DNA of 64,000 nt from Dyella sp. M7H15-1 (GTDB taxonomy: Bacteria; Pseudomonadota; Gammaproteobacteria; Xanthomonadales; Rhodanobacteraceae): contig NZ_CP035300.1 in assembly GCF_004114615.1 (NCBI RefSeq), positions 2,232,001-2,296,000 on the forward strand, read 5' to 3'. Below, piece by piece: positions 53,017 through 62,275 of the stretch. How positions within the stretch are numbered: the stretch's first letter is position 1; the number at the start of each line of letters is the position of its first letter. The notes under the pieces are model-generated. The model searched no databases. It had not been told where the DNA came from and saw only the letters and a program-made list of their open reading frames with translations. The position numbers and the translations under genes are program-made.

Positions 53017-53795
53017 GTTCACTGCAGGCTATCCAGATGCAGATGCTGCAAGCGGTGCTGGCCGAGAAACCCTTGCCGCTGACGAGCATTCGCGACGATC
53101 ACATCGCCGACACCGACAGTCGCCTGGCGGTTTACCGGCAAGGCTATCGCATTCGGCTGCGTGATGCGCTGAAGGCGGAGTTCGCCGGCCTGCAATGCAT
53201 GGCGGGGCGGCAATTCGACACGCTATTGAACAAATACGTTGAAGCACATCCGTCCGGGCACTACAACATTCGCTGGTACGGTGCCGGTCTTGCTGCTTTC
53301 CTCGACTACGCCATGCCCTGGCGGGACAAGCCTCAATTGGCTGAGATGGCGCGCCTGGACTGGGCCATTTCCACTGCGTTCGACGCGGCGGATGAATCAA
53401 GCAAAAACATCGCCGATCTATCCGGAGTCCCGCCGGATGCATGGGCCACATTGGAGTTATCGCTGCAGCACAATCTGCAGGTCGTCACCTGTAGCTACCA
53501 CACCGACGCATTCCGGCGTGCCGCCGATCGTGGCGATGCACGCCCTCGCCTACGCCGCTTTGCCAAGCAGCGGCAGATTCTGGTTTGGCGCAAGGCCATG
53601 ACCGTGCACTATCGCTGGTTGGAAGACGATGAGTGGCAAGTGCTGGGAGCGGCCATACGTGGGGAATCCGTTGCGACGCTCTGTAGACACCTAGCCCACT
53701 ACCATGGCGAGGAAGCCGCCATACTCCGCATAGTCAGCCTGCTGCAGAACTGGCTGGAATTCGGACTGATTCGTGGCTGGACACTTGTGCAGTAA
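53013..53795 (+). CDS. BufC-like DUF2063 protein, partner of BufB
   Basis: The 260-residue protein has a DUF2063 N-terminal domain (LQAIQMQMLQAVLA, IADTDSRLAVYRQGYRIRLR, DALKAEFAGLQCM). Although annotated in databases as a DNA-binding domain, in bufferin and related RiPP clusters it acts as the recognition partner that presents the precursor to the MNIO enzyme. The ATGA overlap with bufB supports co-translation and complex formation. Confidence 0.9.
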   Translation: MSSLQAIQMQMLQAVLAEKPLPLTSIRDDHIADTDSRLAVYRQGYRIRLRDALKAEFAGLQCMAGRQFDTLLNKYVEAHPSGHYNIRWYGAGLAAFLDYAMPWRDKPQLAEMARLDWAISTAFDAADESSKNIADLSGVPPDAWATLELSLQHNLQVVTCSYHTDAFRRAADRGDARPRLRRFAKQRQILVWRKAMTVHYRWLEDDEWQVLGAAIRGESVATLCRHLAHYHGEEAAILRIVSLLQNWLEFGLIRGWTLVQ

Positions 53796-53883
53796 CCCGT
53801 GCCAAGGGTGCCTCGGCGCCATGTAACCCTTGCTGGCTTTCTGCGAATAACAAGCATAACGTCAAGCCACGGAAGCCCCAGAT

Positions 53884-54771
53884 ATGTATATCGAACCTTC
53901 GCCAGCACTTGGCGGAATCGCACACCCCACGTCTGTGCCGCCAGCTCTGGAGTCCCTACTCAACCAGTCGATGCTGCGGGTCGACGTCGTGGCCGAGCAG
54001 CACTATTGCGGCGAGTGGTTTATGGACGAGCCGCGCTATGAATGCGGGCTGTTCCATCTCGTAGGCGCGGGGGAATGCCTGATCGAAAGCAGCGCGCTGA
54101 CTGAAGCCTTGCACCTCAAAGCCGGTGACCTGGTCGTTCTTCCGCACGGCGATCCACATCGACTTAGTGCACACCATGAGCAGGAAGGAATCCCTACCAG
54201 CCTGATCTGTGGCGAACTGCATTTCTCCAACCGCACCCAGCATCCGCTCAGCCATGCGCTACCTACATGCCTTGTGGTTCGTGCGGCCGAGGCTGACAAG
54301 GTATTCCGGCACCTCACCTCCATGATGGTGGACGTGGTCAATTCCGGTGTAGCAGGTCGCCAGGTGTTGCTGAATAAGTTGGCTGACACGCTTTTCACGC
54401 TGGCGGTATGCGACTACGCCAACCGCAATACCGATCACCGCGGTCTGTTCGCCGCATTGGTCGACGGCCGCATCTGCAAAGTGCTGCAGGCCGTGCACGA
54501 AAACCCCGGGCGCCCGTGGACCATGCAATCGATGGCCTCGCTGGCCTGCATGTCGCGCTCCGCGTTTGCCGAACGTTTTGCGCAATTGATGAAGATGCCG
54601 CCCATGCAATACGTAACGCAGTGGCGCGTCAGCATCGCCGAGCGTTTGCTGCGCGATCGGCAACTGTCGGTGGGCACCATTGCCGAGCGGCTTGGCTACA
54701 GCAGCGAGGCTGCATTTCGCAGGCTGTTTAAACGCGTCAGTGGCCTATGCCCCGGAAGCATACTAAAGTGA
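53884..54771 (+). CDS. AraC family transcriptional regulator with cupin sensor domain
   Basis: The 295-residue protein has an N-terminal cupin-type sensor (GLFHLVGAGECLIESSALTE, LKAGDLVVLPHGDPHRLSAH) and two C-terminal helix-turn-helix units (WTMQSMASLACMSRSAFAER and VGTIAERLGYSSEAAFRRLF). It is 88 bp downstream of bufC on the same strand, so it could be cotranscribed, but a link to bufferin control is not shown. The ligand is unknown. Confidence 0.9.
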   Translation: MYIEPSPALGGIAHPTSVPPALESLLNQSMLRVDVVAEQHYCGEWFMDEPRYECGLFHLVGAGECLIESSALTEALHLKAGDLVVLPHGDPHRLSAHHEQEGIPTSLICGELHFSNRTQHPLSHALPTCLVVRAAEADKVFRHLTSMMVDVVNSGVAGRQVLLNKLADTLFTLAVCDYANRNTDHRGLFAALVDGRICKVLQAVHENPGRPWTMQSMASLACMSRSAFAERFAQLMKMPPMQYVTQWRVSIAERLLRDRQLSVGTIAERLGYSSEAAFRRLFKRVSGLCPGSILK

Positions 54772-54825
54772 GCGTGGCGTGCTCGTGCTGCCAACGGCGA
54801 ATCGATGTTCCAAGCTGTCCACGCT

Positions 54826-54855
54826 AAAAAAGGCCCAGCATTTGCTGCCGGGCCT
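54826..54855 (-). terminator. Terminator between the AraC gene and the first sedolisin
   Basis: A hairpin (aggcccagca / tgctgccgggcct with a 3-nt bulge) is followed on the minus strand by six T, 33 bp past the sedolisin stop. It ends the minus-strand transcript and may also act on the converging AraC transcript. Confidence 0.75.
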
Positions 54856-54887
54856 ATCGACGTTCTCGTGTCGGTTCCTCTGGTGTG

Positions 54888-56618
54888 TTACTGCACCAGA
54901 TTCGTGATCAGGGCAGCCCGTGGACTACCCCAGCCGGTGACCAGGTCATAATCGGTTCCGGCAGAGTACTTCGCGTTCTTGCCGCTGGTGATGTCGTGGA
55001 AGGTCGTCGTGTAGGTCGAGCCTCCAGGCGCGTTGTTGGCATAGATGGTCGGGTTGAGGAACCCCACGTAAGCCGTGCTTCCGTTACTGGCGATCTGCTG
55101 GTTGGCCAGCGCAATAAAGCCTGCCCACATCGGCGCCGCAAAGCTGGTGCCACCATACTCGTTGGCTTGGCAGCTACCCATGGCGCAGGTGTAGAAGGTG
55201 AAGTTCGCATTGGCGGATACGTCCGGACCGTTACGGTACGTCGTCGAACCCTTGTTGGTGGAAGTGATCACACCGGAGATCTTCTGCCACGAGGGAATCG
55301 CGATGTCATTCGGCGAGATACCACCCGATGAATCGCTCCACGCGGTTTCCGACTTCCATGCGCCAGCGGCGCTGGCCGTGGTGAGATCGGTGCCACCCAC
55401 GCTGATGATGTGCGCATCGTCAGCTGGCCACGATTCGGCATTGCCGCTCTTGGTCCACTCGCCGGAGTCGCCGGACGCGACGAAGAAGCTCTGGCCCTGC
55501 GCAGCCATTTTTTCAAAATAGGGATCGAGCGTCGACGCGTCTTCTGGCGTCCAGCCCCACGAGCAGCCAATGGTCAGCGGCAGCGGGCTGTAGGTGGTCA
55601 TGTCGCTGATGATCGCGGTATCGGTGGCGCCGACAAACATAATCACGTGTGACAGGCCCGGCGCCATGCCCTGCGCCTGCGTTACATCGAGGGTTTGCTC
55701 GCCGTCGGAGGAGCAGGTTGCGCTGTCAGTGCAAGTGGTGGAGGTGCCATCGGTGGAAACGACGGTGAGGTTATTCGGATTCGTCTCCTTGGCATTCGTA
55801 TAGTACAACTGCACGTCGGAGGTGTTGATGCCCTCGTATTCGAACAGGCCCACGGTCTGGCCCGCACCGGTAAGCGAACCATTACCGTAATAGGCCGCAC
55901 GCATGTCGCTGCCCAGGAAGGAAGCCGATGGACCCGAACCGGTCGTGGCATGCGAAACCACCGCATCTGGCGACATGCCGTGGGCAGCGGCGTATTCGCC
56001 CTTCTTCACGAACTGCGGGTGCGGCATGGAATAATTGTCCAGACCCGACACGTGCCATAACGGAATCGCCAGCGCGGTAGTCGGTTCGCGATCAGGACTG
56101 AAAAAAATGCGATTCTCGGTGGGATGCTGGTAGGTGTGCATCTTCACGTTGAAGGCTGCTTCCACAGCCGAAACGGGGCCGACAACCTTGACGTCCATGC
56201 TATCGCGGCTACCGCCGGTGATGGTGAAGCCATACTTGGTCAGGTAGTTCTTGACGGTATCGTAGTCATTCTGCGTCGGGCCAAACCGAGCGGTGAACTC
56301 TTGCGGCGTGACGTACTGGCGATATTGCAGGCTAAGTGGATTGCTGACGTTCGCCACGAACTGATCGAGGCTGGCCTGATCGCGTACCGGCAGCACCACA
56401 TCGATGGCCATGAGCTTGTTGGCGGGCAAACTGCCCGCCTGGTGCGCAGTCGCCTGGCTCACCGCCTGACGCACATGGTGCGTCATGAACTGAGCAGCAT
56501 GCGCCGCACCGGCGGCACCCAATGCCATGGCGATAACAAACGAAAGGCCGCGTGTTTTGCGGCCCAAGCTGGAAATTCTCCGTGTTGAATATTTTCCCAT
56601 CGAATCTGGTCTATTCAT
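54888..56618 (-). CDS. Secreted S53 (sedolisin/kumamolisin) protease 1
   Basis: The 576-residue protein has a signal peptide (LSFVIAMALGAAGAAHA), a pro-domain (about 45-190: VVLPVRDQASLDQFV, FGPTQNDYDTVKNYL) and the S53 catalytic domain: Glu and Asp in GEQTLDVTQAQG (about 306, 310), the oxyanion Asp in FVASGDSG, and the nucleophile Ser in YGGTSFAAP (about 492). The C-terminal YDLVTGWG belongs to the calcium site. Sedolisins are acid-active serine-carboxyl endopeptidases outside the cell. It is the second of two tandem paralogues. Confidence 0.94.
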   Translation of the reverse strand: MNRPDSMGKYSTRRISSLGRKTRGLSFVIAMALGAAGAAHAAQFMTHHVRQAVSQATAHQAGSLPANKLMAIDVVLPVRDQASLDQFVANVSNPLSLQYRQYVTPQEFTARFGPTQNDYDTVKNYLTKYGFTITGGSRDSMDVKVVGPVSAVEAAFNVKMHTYQHPTENRIFFSPDREPTTALAIPLWHVSGLDNYSMPHPQFVKKGEYAAAHGMSPDAVVSHATTGSGPSASFLGSDMRAAYYGNGSLTGAGQTVGLFEYEGINTSDVQLYYTNAKETNPNNLTVVSTDGTSTTCTDSATCSSDGEQTLDVTQAQGMAPGLSHVIMFVGATDTAIISDMTTYSPLPLTIGCSWGWTPEDASTLDPYFEKMAAQGQSFFVASGDSGEWTKSGNAESWPADDAHIISVGGTDLTTASAAGAWKSETAWSDSSGGISPNDIAIPSWQKISGVITSTNKGSTTYRNGPDVSANANFTFYTCAMGSCQANEYGGTSFAAPMWAGFIALANQQIASNGSTAYVGFLNPTIYANNAPGGSTYTTTFHDITSGKNAKYSAGTDYDLVTGWGSPRAALITNLVQ

Positions 56619-56702
56619 CGGAAGCTACTCCCAAGTAGTCAATGAAAAACAGACCCAGGAATAGACCCGGGCCTGGCAAGATGCCAAAGAAACTCAGTGC
56701 GT

Positions 56703-58418
56703 TTACGGATAGAACGTGTTGATCAAACCCGCTCCCTTCATGCTGCCCCAGCCAGTGACCAGGTCATAGCCCGTTACGGCGGAGAATTTACCGTTCGATC
56801 CACTGGTAATATCGTGGAAGTTGGCCGTATAGGTGCTGGTCAGCTTGCCGCCGGACTCATTCTCCGCATAAACCGTGGCGTTGAAGGTTCCAAGATACGC
56901 TTGGCCATTCGTTTTGGCCTGTTGATTGGCCAGTGCCATATACGCTGCCCACAGTGGTGCGGCGAAGCTGGTTCCGCCGTATTCGTTGGCGGTACAACTG
57001 CCATTGCCGCACGCATAGTAGGTGTAGTTGGCATTGGCCGATACATCCGGACCATTGCGATATTTCGTCGACCCCTTGTTGCTGGCATTGATCACGCCTT
57101 TGATCTGTTGCCAGCTCGGAATGGGGATGTTATCCGGCGAAATGCCGCCACCGCTGTTTGACCAGGCTGTTTCGGATTTCCACGCGCCGCCAGCGCTTGC
57201 CGTGGTGAGGTCGGTGCCGCCCACGCTAATGACGTAAGCCGCGTCTGCCGGCCATGCTTCGACGCGTGATGACCAATTACCGCTGTCACCGGATGCCGCA
57301 AAGAAAGTTTGTCCCTGCGCCTGCATTTGTTTCCAGTACGGGTTAAGCGTGGTCGGATCATCCGGCGTCCATCCCCACGAGCAACTGATGGTCTGCGGCA
57401 ACGGGCCATCCGCATTCGTGACCATCGCACCGATGATGGCCGTGTCGGTGGAGCCCACATACATCGTCACCTGACTCAGCTTCGGCGCCATACCTTGGGC
57501 CTGTGTCGTGTCGATGGTCTGTTCGATGTCGGTACAACTGCCCGTGCAAGTGGTCGCCGTACCATCGGTGGAGACTACCTTGAGGTTATTTGGATTGGTT
57601 TGCTTGGCACCTGTGTAATACAACTGCACGTCGGAGGTGTTGATGCCCTCGTATTCCAACAAGCCCAGGGTCTGGCCGGAGCCAGTAAGTGTTGTGCCGC
57701 CGTAATAGGCTGCGCGCATATCGCTGCCCAGGAACGAAGCGGAAGGACCCGAGCCAGTAGTGGCAAGCGGTACCATGGCCTCCGGCGCGGCGTAGTCGCT
57801 CTTTTTCACGTATAGCGGGTGCGGAATGGAGAAGTTGTTCAGACCCGATACGTGCCATAGTGGAATCGCCAGCGAGGTGGTCGGTTCGCGATCCGCGCTG
57901 TAGAACATGCGGTTTTCGGTGGGATGCTGATAGATGTGCATCTTTACGTTGAACGCCGCTTCCACCGCGGAGACCGGCCCCACCGCCTGCACGTCCCTGC
58001 TCTCAAGACGACCGCCTGTCACGGTGAACCCATACTGCTTCAGATACTGCACCACCGTGTCGTAGTCATTCTGGGTGGGGCCGAAGCGAGCGGCGAACTC
58101 TTCCGGCGTGAGGTATTGGCGATACTGCAGACTCATCGGATTGGCAATATCAGCCACGAATTGGTCAAGACCTGCCTGATCGCGTAGCGGCAATACAACA
58201 TCGATGCTCATCCGTTTGTTGGCGGGCAGATCGCCCAGTTGCTTGGTGGTTGCCTCACTCACTGCGTCACGCACATGATGCGTCATGAACTGCGCGGCAT
58301 GTGCAGCGCTGGCCACCCCCATGACCATCGCCAAGGAAAAAGAAAGCCCACATGTTTTGCGAGCCAGCCCGGAAATTCCCTTTGTTAGATATTTTCCCGT
58401 CGAATCTGCTCTATTCAT
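56703..58418 (-). CDS. Secreted S53 (sedolisin/kumamolisin) protease 2
   Basis: The ATG giving MNRADSTGKYLTKGISGLAR is the start homologous to protease 1; 571 residues follow (the 53-codon extension upstream is not conserved). It has signal peptide LSFSLAMVMGVASAAHA, pro-domain, catalytic Glu and Asp in IEQTIDTTQAQG (about 300, 304), Asp in FAASGDSG and Ser in YGGTSFAAP (about 481). It is closely similar to protease 1 along its length, and the leader sequences just before both starts (gaagc-actcccag/agtagtcaatgaaa) are conserved, indicating tandem duplication including the control region. The genes are 84 bp apart and probably partly cotranscribed. Confidence 0.94.
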   Translation of the reverse strand: MNRADSTGKYLTKGISGLARKTCGLSFSLAMVMGVASAAHAAQFMTHHVRDAVSEATTKQLGDLPANKRMSIDVVLPLRDQAGLDQFVADIANPMSLQYRQYLTPEEFAARFGPTQNDYDTVVQYLKQYGFTVTGGRLESRDVQAVGPVSAVEAAFNVKMHIYQHPTENRMFYSADREPTTSLAIPLWHVSGLNNFSIPHPLYVKKSDYAAPEAMVPLATTGSGPSASFLGSDMRAAYYGGTTLTGSGQTLGLLEYEGINTSDVQLYYTGAKQTNPNNLKVVSTDGTATTCTGSCTDIEQTIDTTQAQGMAPKLSQVTMYVGSTDTAIIGAMVTNADGPLPQTISCSWGWTPDDPTTLNPYWKQMQAQGQTFFAASGDSGNWSSRVEAWPADAAYVISVGGTDLTTASAGGAWKSETAWSNSGGGISPDNIPIPSWQQIKGVINASNKGSTKYRNGPDVSANANYTYYACGNGSCTANEYGGTSFAAPLWAAYMALANQQAKTNGQAYLGTFNATVYAENESGGKLTSTYTANFHDITSGSNGKFSAVTGYDLVTGWGSMKGAGLINTFYP

Positions 58419-58619
58419 GGAAGCAACTCCCAGGTAGTCAATGAAAGTGAAAGAAGAGATTGTGAGGAAACTAACGAAGTGCTCCCCTCCCCAGGGGTTG
58501 CCAAATGGCCGCGGAAGCGTAGGACGGTGCTCGTTGTTGCCGAGTGAAAAACCAAGAAAGAAACGGGAAAAAGGCAATTTTTTCTGAGTGATCGCGATTG
58601 CCGCGAATTCGCAAGTAAG

Positions 58620-59225
58620 TATCCCCCGGCAAAGCCGGGGGCTTTATTGGGTGAGCCCCTCAAAGGGGCGATAACAGCGTGAGCCGCCTGAAGGCGGCGG
58701 GCTACACGCCCAGCTTCATCTGGTCGTAACGTTCATCCTCTTGCTCTTGGTTTCGGATGTATGCCCTCACCATCGCTTCGTCCAAGCCCACCGTCGAGAC
58801 GAAATAGCCTCGTGCCCAAAACGACTCCCCAGTGAAGTTTCGATTCCGTCCTCCGAACTTGCACGCAATGGTGATGGCACTCTTACCCTTGAGGTAACCC
58901 ACCACGTTCGACACTGCATACTTCGGCGGAATGCTGATGCACATGTGAATGTGGTCGCTCATCAGGTGGCCTTCCACAATCTGCGATTCCTTGTGCGAAG
59001 CCAACTCGTGGAAGACCTCGCCCAAGTGCTTGCGTAACTCTCCAAACACCTGCTTCTTTCTCCGCTTGGGAATGAACACCACGCGGTACTTACAGTCCCA
59101 ACGGGCATGACTCAAGCTTTGATACTCTTTCATCGTGAACCTCGTCTCTTGGTCGAGATTTCAGGTTCACTACGACCGCCGTATAGGTCAAACCTTGGTG
59201 AGTCCCCCGGCAAAGCCGGGGGCTT
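58620..59225 (-). mobile_element. IS200-type element (single TnpA gene)
   Basis: Both sides carry the same hairpin, cccccggcaaagccggggg (58623-58641 and 59204-59222), in direct orientation, as expected for the subterminal structures recognised by Y1 transposases of the IS200/IS605 family. A further hairpin (gcccctcaaaggggc) is near 58655. The tnpA gene lies between. No tnpB accessory gene is present. Exact ends are uncertain because these elements make no target duplication. Confidence 0.8.
58702..59133 (-). CDS. tnpA: IS200/IS605-family Y1 transposase TnpA
   Basis: The 143-residue protein shows HARWDCKYRVVFIPKRRKKQ at the start, the HUH metal-binding motif in MSDHIHMCISIPP (about residues 58-70), and a C-terminal catalytic Tyr region (YIRNQEQED). 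It performs single-strand peel-and-paste transposition. The length is normal (about 140), so it looks functional. Confidence 0.93.
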   Translation of the reverse strand: MKEYQSLSHARWDCKYRVVFIPKRRKKQVFGELRKHLGEVFHELASHKESQIVEGHLMSDHIHMCISIPPKYAVSNVVGYLKGKSAITIACKFGGRNRNFTGESFWARGYFVSTVGLDEAMVRAYIRNQEQEDERYDQMKLGV

Positions 59226-59352
59226 ACCTCATTCTGAGTTAATTGGATTGCGCGAACGTTCTTGCGTTGAATGACGAGCGTGTTTCACCTAAAGGCCGCG
59301 TTCACCTGTAAGACATCCGGCGGGCAGGAAACTATGCGACCGCCGTCACCGA

Positions 59353-60549
59353 ATGATTTCGGGTCCAGGAGCCGAAGTGCAGCATCGTTACGCCGATACA
59401 TATTCCATCCGCTGGATAAAACATCGCCGCTACGCCTGGTTTGGCGTGTTGCCACTGTTGGCTTGCCTAGCGCCAGCGCGGAACCTCCTCGCAGAAAACG
59501 CGGGTACGCCCACGTACAAAAGCAACCAGAGCCAGAGTCAGCTCACCATTCAGGTCAACAACGATCGTCTTACGCTGACCCTTGCCAAAGCACCGCAGGT
59601 TTATCTCTCCGGCGTCATCGATGCCGACGCGTCGCAACGTTTCGAGGCGATGGTGAGGTCAGGCAAGATCGCCACCGGCTCCGATGTCTATCTGAATGCC
59701 TCCGGTGGCGATATCGCCGCAGGCATGGCGTTGGGTCGGCAGTTTCGCGAAGACTCGATGGTGACGCATCTGGGCACGCCTCGCTTGCCTCGACATGTGG
59801 GGGCAGGCAAACCTGCCACATGTATCGATGCATGCGCCTATGCCTACCTGGGTGGACTGTATCGCTGGGCGCCGACAGGTGCCGACCGCATTGGCTTCCC
59901 CACCCATCAGGTCAGCGACCCTAAGCCGGCCGGTGCGGGTTCCGCTCCGCAGACGCCGGATGACGTGACGACCTATCTGAAAGACATGGATATCGATGCC
60001 GCCGCACTCACGTCGATGTTGACGGCCTCGCGCGACGGGCTGGCGTGGCTCAGCGCCGACCAGATGATTTCAACGCGCCTAGCGAACAACGGGCGCCTTC
60101 CGCTCATGGCTACCTACCAGGTTCAATCCGGAGCGCCTTACCTAGTGCTCAACGAAGTAAAGCGTGGCGGCGAACATCGCATGACTTTGCAGTGCAAGCA
60201 GGGAAACGTAACGCTCACGGCCTACAACACGGTTGGGGCGGATCATGCCAGGCAGATCGTTGCGCGCGCCGCCCGTTCTTTCTTCGAGATCAATCGCAAC
60301 GAGAGTCTCCCGCAGCAGCAGGAGAACGCGACCGTCCATGACCAGTCCGTGGTGATCACGCGCGATTACCCTTCCACGCAACTTGGCAATCTCATCACTG
60401 CGCATAGCATTGGCGCATGGGTCCGCGACAAGAACAGCACACTTCGTTATGGCTTTGAATTCGAACTCCATGGACTCGATCGCATCCTGAAAACGTATTA
60501 CCAAAGCTGCTGGCAGTACGCGCCGTGGCAAATGCCTCAGAAGAGCTGA
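59353..60549 (+). CDS. COG3904-like exported protein with ClpP/crotonase-type fold
   Basis: The 398-residue protein has an N-terminal membrane/signal segment (YAWFGVLPLLACLAPARNLL, about 27-46). The central part (VYLSGVIDADASQRFEAMVR, YLNASGGDIAAGMALG, CIDACAYAYLGGLYRWAPTG) matches predicted periplasmic proteins of COG3904 with a ClpP-like fold. The Ser usually needed for peptidase activity is not evident at its expected place, so enzymatic function is uncertain. The C-terminal 150 residues resemble no known domain. It is monocistronic. Confidence 0.7.
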   Translation: MISGPGAEVQHRYADTYSIRWIKHRRYAWFGVLPLLACLAPARNLLAENAGTPTYKSNQSQSQLTIQVNNDRLTLTLAKAPQVYLSGVIDADASQRFEAMVRSGKIATGSDVYLNASGGDIAAGMALGRQFREDSMVTHLGTPRLPRHVGAGKPATCIDACAYAYLGGLYRWAPTGADRIGFPTHQVSDPKPAGAGSAPQTPDDVTTYLKDMDIDAAALTSMLTASRDGLAWLSADQMISTRLANNGRLPLMATYQVQSGAPYLVLNEVKRGGEHRMTLQCKQGNVTLTAYNTVGADHARQIVARAARSFFEINRNESLPQQQENATVHDQSVVITRDYPSTQLGNLITAHSIGAWVRDKNSTLRYGFEFELHGLDRILKTYYQSCWQYAPWQMPQKS

Positions 60550-60603
60550 GGTACGCGCCAGCAAACGGCGCGTCACTGTGATGATTCATGCGGGCAACAC
60601 TTA

Positions 60604-61485
60604 TTACGCGGACTGATTGGCACGGCCCGATTTCCGTAGTGGCGAACGCGCAAAATCCCACGCCCTTAACCCGCGAAGTGCCAGGCCGGCCATGGTGGGA
60701 AGGAGCCGCGGCTGCATCAGTTCCGGGTCGAATTCGCTCATGCGGCGTGCATTTTCGCGATAGCAGTCTTCAACGAAACCGCGGAACGAAAACCCTTCGA
60801 GGAACAGGTTGGCTTGCGTCACGGCAAAGTCCTTGCCGTCGTTCGGCTCCTGGCCGCGCTTGACCATCCCCATCAGGCGACCGCCGGCCCTGGCGTAGAA
60901 CCGTGTCGATTTGAGAGCGCGCCGGACGCTGCCCAGGCCGCGTTGCCGTTCGCGCCACGCCATATAGTTGATGAAGAAGACGATATGTCGCGTTTCTTCG
61001 AACATCAGCGTGTCGAAAATATCGAACAGACTGGCAGGCAGGAATTCGGATTGGCGTGCTGACTTGAATGCGCCAAAGCCCAGAAACGCATCCAGGCATT
61101 CACCAAAACCGAAGTCGATGAACGCCGTTTCCAGATCGTCGGGAAAGGCTTCCAGCGACTGCGGCGTGGCATCGATACCGTAACGTTCGATCATGACCCG
61201 GATCAGGTCTGCGTGACGTCTCTCTTCCAACCCCTGCAGTGCGATGGCCTCACGAACGACCGGATCGGCCACGTGCGGCGTAAACGCATCGACGATCGCG
61301 CCTGCCCGGCGTTCGGTGTGATACACCTCCTGCCAGAACGGTACGCCACGCAATCGCTCAAGATCCGCATCGCTTAAAGTCGGCCATGGCAGCGTTTCGG
61401 GATCGTAGTGCTGATACGTGTCCATGAACTGCTTGCAAAAAAGAGCCTTGTGGGCTTCCGAGCCTGCTTTGATTTTGGTGGTCAT
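60604..61485 (-). CDS. Ferritin-like diiron protein
   Basis: The 293-residue protein has a four-helix ferritin-like pattern with likely di-metal ligands in EVYHTERRAGAIVDAF, LEERRHADLIRVM and FEETRHIVFFINYMAW. It has no signal peptide. Similar proteins occur in Xanthomonadales and cyanobacteria without known function; an oxidase or oxygenase activity is possible. It is 58 bp upstream of eda on the same strand order but its stop is at 60604, so it is transcribed away from the window end like eda and edd, probably downstream of them. Confidence 0.75.
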   Translation of the reverse strand: MTTKIKAGSEAHKALFCKQFMDTYQHYDPETLPWPTLSDADLERLRGVPFWQEVYHTERRAGAIVDAFTPHVADPVVREAIALQGLEERRHADLIRVMIERYGIDATPQSLEAFPDDLETAFIDFGFGECLDAFLGFGAFKSARQSEFLPASLFDIFDTLMFEETRHIVFFINYMAWRERQRGLGSVRRALKSTRFYARAGGRLMGMVKRGQEPNDGKDFAVTQANLFLEGFSFRGFVEDCYRENARRMSEFDPELMQPRLLPTMAGLALRGLRAWDFARSPLRKSGRANQSA

Positions 61486-61543
61486 GGATCGTGACCTCGT
61501 AAGGTGTGGGCGCGCGCCTCAAGGCGGCAATGTCAAAGTTCGA

Positions 61544-62197
61544 TCAAGCGATCACGCCTTTCAGCAAGGCCGCTTCACGCGCCAGTTGCTCGATCCCGCT
61601 CCAGTCGCTGCTTTTCAACTTTTCATTCGGCGTAAGCCAGGAGCCGCCGACACAAAGCACGTTGGGCAGGACCAGGAAGTCCGGTGCGCTGAGAAGCGAA
61701 ATGCCACCCGTGGGACAGAAGCGCAGTTGCGGCAGCGGGCTGGCCCACGCGCCCAGCAATTTGGCGCCACCGGCAGGCACCGCGGGGAAGAACTTCAGGT
61801 GACGATAGCCACGCTCCAGCAAGTTCATCGCTTCGCTGGCGGTTGCCGCACCGGGCAACAGCGGCAATGCGCTGTCGTCCGCGGCGGCGAGCAGGTTGGG
61901 CGAGACACCGGGCGATACGGCAAAGCGTGCGCCCGCCTGTTCGGCGGCATGCAGGTCTTTGGCCGAAAGCACCGTACCGACACCTACCACGGCGCCTTCC
62001 ACTTCACGGGCGATGGCGCGAATGGCATCGAGTGCGGCAGGCGTGCGCAAGGTGACTTCAATGGCGGGAATACCACCCGCCACCAGGGCGCGCGCCATGG
62101 GCACGGCATGCTTCGCATCATCGATGATGACGACCGGGATCACCGGTGCGAGGCGCATGGTGGTTTCGACTTGCTGTTGCTTTGCTTCAATGTTCAT
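61544..62197 (-). CDS. eda: 2-keto-3-deoxy-6-phosphogluconate aldolase
   Basis: The 217-residue protein matches KDPG/KHG aldolases: APVIPVVIIDDAKHAVPM, GIPAIEVTLRTPAALDAI with the catalytic Glu, VGVGTVLSAKDL, and the Schiff-base Lys in LKFFPAVPAGG. It splits KDPG to pyruvate and glyceraldehyde-3-phosphate in the Entner-Doudoroff pathway. It lies 78 bp downstream of edd, in which a ccccttccccgaagg-type repeat hairpin is found. Confidence 0.96.
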   Translation of the reverse strand: MNIEAKQQQVETTMRLAPVIPVVIIDDAKHAVPMARALVAGGIPAIEVTLRTPAALDAIRAIAREVEGAVVGVGTVLSAKDLHAAEQAGARFAVSPGVSPNLLAAADDSALPLLPGAATASEAMNLLERGYRHLKFFPAVPAGGAKLLGAWASPLPQLRFCPTGGISLLSAPDFLVLPNVLCVGGSWLTPNEKLKSSDWSGIEQLAREAALLKGVIA

Positions 62198-62275
62198 GAT
62201 TCGGCCTGCATGTTATCGAACGTTTTGCCGTGGCGAAGGGCTAGCCCCCTCCCCGAAGGGGGGAACGAACCTGCG

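Noticed and set aside
58418-58577. Longer start for sedolisin 2
   Set aside because: The extra 53 residues are not present in the paralogue, and the signal peptide would be buried inside the protein; the start at 58418 aligns with the paralogue.
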